Positions 31,701 through 43,700 of a stretch of DNA of 64,000 nt are shown here, one piece after another. The notes beneath the pieces were generated by a model, which worked only from the letters and a program-made list of their open reading frames with translations, had not been told where the DNA came from and searched no databases. This stretch comes from Cherax quadricarinatus (lineage: Eukaryota > Arthropoda > Malacostraca > Decapoda > Parastacidae), in contig NC_091369.1 in the NCBI RefSeq assembly GCF_038502225.1, positions 5,941,273-6,005,272 of the forward strand, in the 5' to 3' direction. The position numbers and the translations under genes are program-made. Numbering within the stretch: the first letter of the stretch is position 1; the number at the start of each line of letters is the position of its first letter.

Positions 31701-34700
31701 GCATTATTATAGATGAACTAACTAAAATAAATAAATAACACACAAACTCACTCACTCACTCTCATTCTCTCTAATGAAGGAAAGGCAGCATGTTGTGAAT
31801 ATTGTACTGAAGTATGCTGTAAGCAAGGAAAGACTGGGCACACTGAATACAGTAATTAATACAACAGAGTTCAAGTGAAGAGAAGTATCCTGTAAGATAA
31901 GATGGGAAAATGTAAGACTTTGATGTCTTCAAGATCTTACCGTCCTTTTAACAGATGGCTGTGTAGGTGTACTTGCACATTTGGGAGTAGAAGCAGCATC
32001 AGGAGCAGTGTTGGACACTTTAAGTGGTGTTGCATCTAAGATTATCTGAAGAACATCCCCCTCAGCATCCATCAAGTTCACCGTCTCATTCAAAGAAGCA
32101 ATTTTATATTCACCTCGCTCAAAAGTTACATTCAATTTCTCCTTTTCCTTGTCCTCGCTTGAAGGATGATCATTCTTCTCAAATGTTGTATCCATAAATT
32201 TGTAAGGTTTCATATCTTCTGCATTTGCAGTATCAAAAGTTCTGTTGGCACAATGAACTTTTGCATCAAATGCTGTATTGGCATCCCTTTTGTCAAATGT
32301 AGTATTGACATCCTTTCTGTCAAATGTAGTATTGACATCCTTTCTGTCAAATGTGGTATTAGCATCCTTTCTGTCAAATGTGGTATTAGCATCCTTTCTG
32401 TCAAATGTGGTATTAGCATCCTTTCTGTCAAATGTGGTATTAGCATCCTTTCTGTCAAATGTGGTATTAGCATCCTTTCTGTCAAATGTGGTATTAGCAT
32501 CCTTTCTGTCAAATGTGGTATTAGCATCCTTTCTGTCAAATGTGGTATTAGCATCCTTTCTGTCAAATGTGGCATTAGCATCCTTTCTGTCAAATGTGGT
32601 ATTAGCATCCTTTCTGTCAAATATATTGACATCCTTTCTGTCAAATGTAGTATTAACATCCTTTTTGTCAAATGTATTATTGATATCCTTTCTGTCAAAT
32701 ATAGTATTAACATGTTTTTTCTCCAGTGTGATAGAGACTGGACTTTCCAATCGTTTTTCAAAGGTTGAGTTAAGCACAGGATGAATATCATTATTATTAT
32801 CAAATGTTAAATTCACACCCTTGCTCTGCTGTTGATAAATATTATAAGTCTCTTCCAAATAGTTTTTAATGTCACGTATCTTTCCACTTTTCACTGATGA
32901 TGCATCAGTGTTCTCCATGTCACTCAAAATTTTTGCAAGCCTTTCAAAAGTACAGTCATTTGATTTTACATATGCATCACTAAATTTTTCAATTTTGCTT
33001 TCTGCATCTTTCTGGAAGAGAGTGAAAAAGAAAATGAATTCTACCCTATAACAAGTTAATTTTATCAGATGCCCGAACCAATAATGGAAAAGGAATTTAG
33101 AAAAAATTAAATATACCAAGGCTGTTTTTGCCACTAAGCATTCTCTTCAAAATACAGTATAAATTTCTTAGTAATAGCTAGAAATTGTACAATGCTAATA
33201 ATAGTATTAGGTATTAACAAAGTACTCTACTCTCTCTCTACACATTACTCATCACCTTGCACATCAGTCACTGGATCTATCCCTAATACTCTTTACATAA
33301 ATTTGTTACTGTCACAGATGCGATCCACACTGTCATAGCAAAGCCAATGAATGGTCAGTCACAAAGTGATTTGGATAATATCTCGGGCCTGAACAAGTCA
33401 GTGTGAAGTAAAACATCTGGTTGGGAAGACAGTAGCACCTTTAGTGTAATGAAAATAGTTACCTCTAATCCAATGAGTCACTGGACTCCTCTATAGCACT
33501 GTTTACACAAATATAAATGTATGCAATTTGACCACAATAATTGTAATGAACCTTCACATTACCAAGAAACAGTGAAGTAACTTTAACAACATGAGGATGC
33601 TAACATTGAATACAGGATTACATCTCACATATGGAGCTGACATTTTTATATGACAAATTCAGATATTGAGACTATTTTTAAACATATAATTTTTTTTTTT
33701 TTTACAAATTTTATTAATTATGAATGCATCCCAATCAATGAGATGATTAAAATCTTTTACACCAGAACACAGAGTATCCGAATCTTAGAAAAGTTAAGAA
33801 ACTAAACCTTATGAACCCTTTCAGTAGGAACTGATGAGATGGATACATGTTGATCATTCTTGCCTGGAGATCTTGCCAGAGAAAAGGAATTGAGTAAACT
33901 GTCATTCACAGTATCCATATCTGGAAATCAAATAATTTTAAACAATACTTTCTCCCTGCTTATGTTACAAGGCCTAAAGCTGTAGCCAACTGACAAGTGC
34001 TACAACAAAACCATGTTTCCCTAGTTAAAGAGTACTCCCACTGAGGCAGGGTGGCCTTGAATAATACAAACTTAGCCCTTTCCGAAAATTTTCGGAAAAA
34101 AAAAAAAATTAGTTTTTCTTATGAAATGATAGAGAATCTTTTCCCAATCATAATGACACCAAAAGTATGAAATCTGATGGAAAACTTATGGAATTATGCT
34201 CTCGCGAGGTTAGCGATCTTGATGATGTTTACGCATCAGCGATTTCGCCCACTTTGAGCCCTATTTTCGGCCAATTCCAGTGTACTAGTCGACAAAAGTC
34301 ATAACTATTTCGCAAGAACTCCATTTTTTCTATCGAATGAGTACAAGAAACCACCCATTTACCAATTTCAACTATCCAATAAAGTGGTCAGAAATTGGCA
34401 ATTTTACCAATTTCACACAAATTTCAAAAGATGCCAATTTCCAAATAGGGTTCAGAATAAACAAGACAGACATTCCTGGCACTAAAATAACATTTTCTCT
34501 GTTCATTAGTCACGTCCCCAGGCCCCTCTTACATTTCTTTTTGCTTTCCACTTTGAATTTTTATTCTCACAAAAAATAGATCTACTGTTACACAGACTAC
34601 TGTATTACTGTAGAAATGGTATAAATATCAACACAACTGTGAAAGAATATTAGACTCACCAGTTGATGTGTATTGGACATGTGGCATGATTTGTTTACTT

Positions 34701-37700
34701 TTGAACTTTGGCAAAAATCGAACATTTCTGCTACTCTGAGTTCAATTTGAAGGTACTTTTCTTTGTGAAACCAATCAAAATCATCTCAATTTCTGTAGTA
34801 TGTCTTCCGTTCTATAAAATGAGACCAGGAAAACTAGAATACAACCATAAATATCATACAAAAATACACTGCAAAGTCGCTGTTTCAAACCAAAAACACA
34901 GTCAAAGTTTTTTTTTTCTCATTATGCACTGTGTGCTGCAGGATTTTTTTTATACTGTACACACTGACCACATAGACCCATTCTTTCATATGTAGGCCTA
35001 CCAGCTTTCTCTCGCTAGATTTGAAGGCACTAGAATTTATGCGTACTAGTACGTCAATAACCCTGGGTGCGCAAGACGTACTAGTATGTCGGAAACCCTG
35101 AAAGGGGTAAAAAGTAAGAAAGTGAATTTAGAATAACTTAATGACCCTGCAATTCAGTTTAAAAAATAAATAAAAAATTACCAGTAGTCTCACTCCATTA
35201 GTGCATCACAGCATTTCCTATAAATACTCTATAAACAGTAAACCCTTGTATATTTTTTTGTTGTACATTTATATTTAAAAAGTTTAAACACTGGAAACAT
35301 TCAGCACAATAGTATGGTAAATTCTTAGCAAGGGAATTCACCACAGGCAAATTCAAAGTGACTGTTGATATGAAAAACCATCTTCAGATAGCCCACAAAT
35401 GTCAAAGAATGCCACCTAGAATAAGGAGCTGGTTGTTTACAATCCTCAAGTGTAGCTACCCTTGTTACCATTCCTACCTTTATCTCCAAAACTAGAAATA
35501 CCTCTCCTTCTCTCACCCTTTAATTACATATTTGTAGTTAATGGGGCAGAGAAATGTTTGTGGTGTACCATCTTAAGTGTTCTGTTTAGGGCCTTGGACT
35601 GGATAACAGCTCAGCTCCAAGGCATGTTGTGATTAGCTTGACCTTAGATCCACACCAGTAAAAGTTTTTCCATTTAACTAACACATTTGTACACTCTCTG
35701 TTTAGTGTTTAATCATATAGCTTACAGAGCACATGAATTCTGGTGTTCAACTGGGAAGTTATTCACATATAAACATTATGAGGATGAGTATTTTCCTTGT
35801 GGCACGACTCTGGCAACATTTAACCAGAGGTTTTGTGGGCGAGGGGCTTGGACTTCCAGCAGGCGTGCATGAGCGTGTTCGATAGGAGTGAATGGAGACG
35901 AATGGTACACCTACCATCCGACTTACGACCTGCTCGACTTATGACCACTCGACTTACGACCGTGTTTTTTATGCCAAGTTTTTGGGAAATAAACAACTAT
36001 TTGTGTTGTACACAGTGTTTAGCCTAAACCTTACAGTATAAAATACAGTACTAACAACATAAAAAGTAAAGTAAAACATGAAATACCAAAATAAAACCAT
36101 AAAATAAAGTCATTACAAAAATGTTTTGTTGATATTCAGTAGTAAAGTTCGACTTACGACCATTTCGACTTACGACCGGTTTCTCGGAACCGAACTCGGT
36201 CGTAAGTCGGATGGTAGGTGTATTTGGGACCTGATGATCTGTTGGAGTGTGAGCAGGGTAATATTTAGTGAAGGGATTCAGGGAAACCGGTTATTTTTGT
36301 ATAGCCGGACTTGAGTCCTGGAAATGGGAAGTACAATGCCTACACTCTATGCTTTTAAACTGTTGTGTTCTTAGCACCTCTGCAAAAACAGTGATTATGT
36401 GTGAGTGAGATGAAAGTGTTGAATGATGATGAAAGTATTTTCTCTTTGGGGATTTTCTGTCTTTTTGGGTCACCCTGCCTCGGTGGGAGACGGCCGACTT
36501 GTTAAAAAAAAAAAAAAATTCTTTTAACACTACATACATTTTACTTTCAAAAACATTTTTCATCCATTGTAATAGTTTACTATGTATCAAAACTTACAGA
36601 TAAATCTTTAATGAGAACTTGTATTAAAAAATTTCTTGAACTCTAAATACATACAATCTTTACAGCTATTTGCTACTTTCTTGAATAATAATATAATCAA
36701 ATTAAGCACTACACCAGAAAGGGTCATAAAATAGCAAAGCCCTGAATTTCTGTGACTCGTAGAATATATTTAACAGAAATTTGTAAACTGGAAACCGAAT
36801 TGCTTGCTATTATTAGATTTCTGCTTTTCATGTTCTCTACATGCAAGAAACACTGGATATTTTCTTGCTGGTATACATTTTCTCATCAATATCATCACTT
36901 ATTACTGCCTAGATTAATTATGTGAAAGATGAAAGTAAGATACTTATATCCTGCAGAAATTTATATTTGCCATTAACTAGCCAGTCTTCTTATACCACAC
37001 TGACTCTGCTGATTGCTCCAGCCCAGAAACTTAACCCAATTTATCCTACATGCCTTTCAGTTTTCACAACACATTACAGTGGACCCCCGCATAACGATCA
37101 CCTCCCAATGCAACCAATTATGTAAGTGTATTTATGTAAGTGCATTTGTATGTGTATGTTTGGGGGTCTGAAATGGACTAATCTACTTCACAATATTCCT
37201 TATGGGAACAAATTCAGTCAGTACTGGCACCTGAACATACTTCTGGAATGAAAAAATATCGTTAACCGGGGGTCCAGTGTATTTGACAAAGTATTCAGGA
37301 GCACAACTGCAAAGATGTAAAGGGTTTACTACACTACTACTAAGCTGCCATGAAAGTATTACATAACAAAAAACAAATGACTTCCTTTTTCTTAATCTAC
37401 AAAGCCATATATGCTGTTAACACACCTAATGAGTGTAGTGGAAGCCTTGTATCTGGAGTAGCAGAAGATGGCGAGAGACCTTTAGCCATTTTCTCCAGCT
37501 CTGCCACAATATCGCAAGCTTCGGATAGAAACCCACTTGAGAATGATGCATTATCCTCTACTGCAACCTGCAATTTTGATGCATCACATTCAGCACATTT
37601 TACTATTACAGTATAAATCATAAGCAAGGAGATATAGTCCTGCACGGGTCTTATGAAGACTAACATACTTCTGGAACAGTTAAGTAAATGGTGGGAGCAG

Positions 37701-40700
37701 CTGGGCCTCAGCCCAGAGACAAGACAGTGTGATAAAAAGGTCTTAAATGGGGTGGTGGTGGGAGTGAGCATGGGTAGAAGGGAGGGAGACCATATGTGTA
37801 TCAGACGTGAATGGTGGGAGACAGTGATGAGTGTGTTAATATTAGTGGTACCAACACTCTTATATGGGTGTGAAGCTTGGGTTGCAAATGCTGCAGCGAG
37901 GAGGAGGCTGGAGGCAGTGAAGATGTCCTGTCTAAGGGCACTGTATGGTGTAAATATTATGCAGAGAATTCGGAGTGTGGAAATTAGGAAGAGGTGTGGA
38001 GTTAATAAAAGTATGTCAGAGGGCTGAAGAGGGGTTGTTAAGGTGGTTTGGTCATTTAGAAAGCATGGATCAAAGCAGAATAACTTGGAGAGCATATAAA
38101 TCTGTAGGGGTCGTCCTCAACAAGGTTGGAGGCAGGGGGTAAAGAAGGTTTTGTGGGCGAGGGGCTTGGACTTCCAGCAAGCATGTGTGTGTGTATGTGT
38201 TAGATTGGAGTGAATGGAGATGAATGGTTTGGGACCTGACGAGCTGTTGGAGTGTGAGCAGGGTAATATTTAGTGAAAGGATTCAAGGAAACTGGTTATT
38301 TTTATATAACCGGACTTGAGTACTGGAAATGGGAAGTACAATGCCTGCACTTTAAAGGAGGGGTTTGGGATATTGGCAGTTTGGAGGGGTATGTTATATA
38401 TCTTTATATATGCTTCTAAGCTGTTGTATCTGGACACCTCTGGAAAGACAGTGATTATGTGTGAGAGAGGTGAAAGTGTTGAATGATGATGAAAGCATTT
38501 TCTTTTTGGTGACTTACTTTCTTTTGGGGTCACCCTACCTCGATGGGAGACGGCCGACTTGTTGAAGAAAAAAAAAAAAAAGAAAAAAAAAATCTTTACC
38601 AATCTGCCTGCCTGCCTGCCTCCCTCCCTACTTGCCTGCCTCCTCTGCCCCGTCCTGCCCTATCCTACCACTTTGCCTGGGCATAAGCCTATGAAAGATA
38701 AGTTTGTTCTGCTGCTGGATGCCAATGCCTCTGGATATTTCAAGCTGCAGTCTATGCTTATATATCACTCAGAAAACCCCAGTGTTTAAATAACAAAAGA
38801 ATCCAAGGAAAGGTTGGGAGTACTCTGGCATCTTAGAAGGAATTACCATAAAACTATGTATTTTGGGGTTTCAGTTATGATATTTTGGAGATACAATATG
38901 TCTCCTGGAACAGATTAATATCTTAACTCAAGGGACAACTGTACTGTACTGTACTGCACTAACTGAGGAAGAAATGTTCAAGGGCCTGGCTGAATTACGG
39001 GCATAAGAAAAGTATTCTTATATTGGACATTTATTTATAGTTATTTATGAACCAATTTTTTGTAAATGAAGCAGTTTGTCATTATAACTCAAATTATCAA
39101 AATTTTTATTATGTTTTTTAAATACTTCAGTAAACAACTAATTTGTATACAGCATGACAGCATGTAAAAAATAATGTTGGACAGTGTGGTGATGGGAATA
39201 TCTCAGTTTTGTTAAGTCACGTGTAGTCCACAGAACTGGAGTGAGTTGAGGAAGAGTTTAGGCAGTTTTGAAATTTGAAGTCCACTTTGACCACATAAAA
39301 ATTCAGTGCTCTTGGCAATAAAAAATACATACAGTACAACATACAAGGAAAAAAAATACTAAAACAAAAAACTAATGAATAAATTTTTTTTTTTTCCAAC
39401 AAGTCGGCCGTCTCCCACCGAGGCAGGGTGACCCAAAAAGAAAGAAAATCCCCAAAAAGAAAATACTTTCATCATCATTCAACACTTTCACCTCACTCTC
39501 ACACAATCACTGTTTTTGCAGAGGTGCTTAGAACACAACAGTTTAGAAGCATATATGTATAAAGATACACAACCTATCCCTCCAAACTGCTAATATCTCA
39601 AAACCCCTCCTTTAGAGTGCAGGCATTGTACTTTCCATTTCCAGGACTCAAGTCCGGCTATATAAAAATAACCGGTTTCCTTGAATCCCTTCACTAAATA
39701 TTACCCTGCTCACACTCCAACAGATCGTCAAGTCCCAAATACCATTCGTCTCCATTCACTCCTATCGAACACACTCATGCACGCCTGCTGGAAATCCAAG
39801 CCCCTCGCCCACAAAACCTCCCTTACCTCTTCCTTCCAACCTTTTCGAGAGCAACCCCTACCCCATCATCTTTTAAAGAGCCCATTAAATTACTGTCAAA
39901 AGATTTTCCTGAAAGTTATGCAAGATCCTTAGTCACCCTGGTTATTATAAAAACCATAGTGAAAGCAGAAATGACATGCAACAGGAGCAGGCATGTGTGA
40001 GCACGTTAGATAGAATATGCTGTAGTAGTGCAGGCAAGGTATCATTTACGAAGCGATTTAGGTAAACCAGTTAGCCAGACTGGAGTCCTGGAGGTGGGAA
40101 GTACAGTGCCTTCACTCTGAAGGAGAGGTGGGGATACTGTAGTTTGAGGAGGCATCTGAGCTATAGTCTGAACACCTCTGGTAAGGCAGTGATGGAAAGT
40201 GATGGGGAGTGGGTTTCTTCTTTTTTTTGTTTTGGGTCACCCTACCTCGGTGGGAGATGGCTGGTGTGTTAAAAAATCAAAACAGAAAAGCCTAAGCCAT
40301 GGGAAAACTTAAAATGCGTTCCAGTCAGCTGCACACCACAAGTTATATTATTATAATCATGGGGAGCACTAAACTCATAGGATTATACAGCACATGTGGG
40401 GGGGAAGGTATTCAGGCTCAATTCAGGGAACCAGAGCACAGATCCAATTCCCTAGATCAAGAGCCCCTCACCAGCATCAAGGAACATCCCTTGAGGGGAC
40501 CACAAGCTATAGAGAGGGAAGGAGAGACAGGAACACTTGCTAACAGGTGGCAACGAGTGAGAAGACTGTACCTGATTTTCAAGCAACAAAGATTTGTCTC
40601 CAGTGCAAGAGGTGTTGTCTTGCTGGAAACTAATTTTCTCTCCAGAGTACCTATATAACCACTGTGATTAGAAAGAAAAGTTCACTTTGGATGCTCGCCT

Positions 40701-43700
40701 GCTAAAGTAGAATACAATAATGTCACAAACCTTTTGTTGCACAGTGGGAGGCAGAGATGAGGTGAATGTTTCACTCTTCTTTCCTTTATCAGAGCAATTA
40801 TTCAGACTTGATGAAACAAGTAGGCTGTCATTCATGTTATCAATATCTGGAAATGTTGTACTTATATTAAAACAATAGCTAGTTCCTCATTGGCTTGTCA
40901 GTCATCCTCTACAACATTTATAAAAAAAATCATTATATGCTATACCACTAAAACAAGGAAAGTTTCTTCTTGTAATAAACTTTTTATACCTGCTTGTAGG
41001 AAAAATTATTTACTATTATCCCAATTAGTATTATTACAATACTGCACTGTTGAAAGAATTAGGGATAAGACAAAGTAGCACTGCAGAGGAACAAGGATTC
41101 AAGAAGGGTAGATCTGTAGACCCAGTTTATATTAATCTACATGTGAACAATACTTAGATAAGGTAAAGCACTGCTTATCATACTTATATATTTAGAAAAT
41201 GCACATGAAAAGGTGAATAGGGAAGCAGTGTGGAAATAAAATTTATCTATGGAAGCAAAAATGGTGAATGTACCAAAGCATAGCTGTACCAACACTTTTA
41301 TATAGGTGTGAGACATGGGCTTTAAATGTTGCACTGAGGAAAAGGCTAGAGGCAGATGTCATGTTTGAAAACAGTATTTTTTTATTTTTTTTTTTAACAA
41401 GTCGGCCGTCTCCCACCGAGGCAGGGCGACCCAAAAATGAAAGAAAATCCCCAAAAAGAAAATACTATCATCATCATTCAACACTTTCACCTCACTCACA
41501 CATAATCACTGTTTTTGCAGAGGTGCTCAGAACACAACAGCTTAGAAGCATATACCTATAACGATACACAACATATCCTTCCAAACTGCCAATATTCCGA
41601 ACCCCTCCTTTACAGTGGAGGCATTGTACTTCCCATTTCCAGGACTCAAGTCCTGCTATATAAAAATAACCGGTTTCCCTGAATTTTTTTTTTTTTTTTT
41701 TTTTTTTTTCAACAAGTCGGCCGTCTCCCACCGAGGCAGGGTGACCCAAAAAAGAAAGAAAATCCCCAAAAAGAAAATACTTTCATCATCATTCAACACT
41801 TTCACCACACTCGCACATTATCACTGTTTTTGCAGAGGTGCTCAGAATACAACAGTCTAGAAGCATACACATATAAAGATACACAACATATCCCTCCAAA
41901 CTGCCAATATCCCAAACCCCTCCTTTAAAGTGCAGGCATTGTACTTCCCATTTCCAGGACTCAAGTCCGACTATATGAAAATAACCGGTTTCCCTGAATC
42001 CCTTCACTAAATATTACCCTGCTCACACTCCAACAGATCGTCAGGTCCCAAATACCATTCGTCTCCATTCACTCCTATCTAACACGCTCACGCACGCTTG
42101 CTGGAAGTCCAGGCCCCTCGCCCACAAAACCTCCTTTACCCCCTCTCTCCAACCTTTTCGAGGACGACCCCTACCCCGCCTTCCTTCCCCTACAGATTTA
42201 TAAGCTCTCCATGTCATTCTACTTTGATCCATTCTCTCTAAATGACCAAACCACCTCAACAACCCCTCTTCAGCCCTCTGACTAATACTTTTATTAACTT
42301 CACACCTTCTCCTAGTTTCCACACTCCGAATTTTCTGCATAATATTTACACCACACATTGCCCTTAGGACAGTATGTGTACAGTAAATAAAAACATTATC
42401 TGCATGTTCAAAGCTGTACCAAGCCCATGTTAGGTTGCAGAATTTTATAGTTACAGACCTATAACAGGATTTCTGTGTATATGCCCCAACTTTATCTGCT
42501 TTAATTGTAAGACCTTATATGAAGGCAGGAAGAAAGTTGTATTATCTGAATATTCATGCAAAGGTGAGTGTAGGTTGAAAATAAAAGTTCAAAATTAAAG
42601 GAAGTGTTGTTGTATGCACCTAATAACTCAAGACCAGTTCCAAGTGTCAAGTGTAGGTCAGGCGAAGACACGGGTGAAGATGTCATGTTGGCCGCTACAT
42701 CGTTTTGCTCAGGCTTCCTCTCACCAGATACCTTGGCAGAGGCATCACAGCTATGTAATACCTTCTTTAAACCTCCATTATTTGTACCTGTCTGTGAAGA
42801 TGTCAATGTCAGCCATCTTAAAATAAATAAAGAAAATTTACTATCTTTGAATAACTTAAGGTTTAAAATTCTAAGAAATTCTGGCTTAGAAGCATATACT
42901 GTACAGAGAAACACATTATATCTATCTTAATTGTAACCAAAAATTTTGGAATTCACTTGAAATTTTTTTTATCAACTTTATTTCACACACACTAACCGAC
43001 CCAGGACGGGGAAGTGCAGCAGAGAGTTAGGTGGGAGGCACCATGCGTATCATGTTTTATATCACCTTATTATTAATGCTGCAGTCTTTTCATACAGACC
43101 TCTAACACTACAGTAATACTGTTCTGACAAGTGCTTTGAAATGCAGCAAAGACTTTCTCTGAATTAATAATACAATAAAGTAATTCCTACACATTTTTTT
43201 AACACCCAGGCCATCTCCCACCGAAGCAGGGTGACCAGAAGCTTTTCTTCTTACATTTAGTAATTCATACAGAAGAGGTTACTAGTCCCTTGCTTTCAGC
43301 CTTTCAGTTGCCTCATACAACATGCAAGGCTTATGGAGGAAGGATTCTTAAAATTGTGTTAATGCTTTAGGTTTGAATCAATGAACTCCAACAAGGGAGA
43401 TATGAGTGCAGAGTGGAACATTGGTACTCAAACTTAATTCATTCCAAAAGGCTGTTCAAGTCCCGATCTGTTCAAGTATGTACTGAACGAATTTTTCCCA
43501 ACCAATTTTCTTCTTTTTTGTTGGCTGTTATCACTAATTTTCTTAGGCACCATGGTGACTTATTTATACATATATAAAAAACACCAAAAAATGTGAAGAA
43601 ACACGAAATAGTTTACAGTGAAGTTCTGGCAGGTCGTGTTTGTTTGGTCAAGTGCCGAGCAAACAGTTGACTACCGAGTGATTTTTTTTTACTAAGCAAA

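Noticed and set aside
32166..32803. Long open frames on both strands besides the exon 10 frame
   Set aside because: A 27-bp unit is a multiple of three, so any stop-free frame stays open. Only the frame spliced in phase with exons 9 and 12 is kept.
34337..34579. Frame similar to one at 27291-27545
   Set aside because: Similarity reflects two copies of the same non-coding repeat; no homologue or conserved codon pattern seen.
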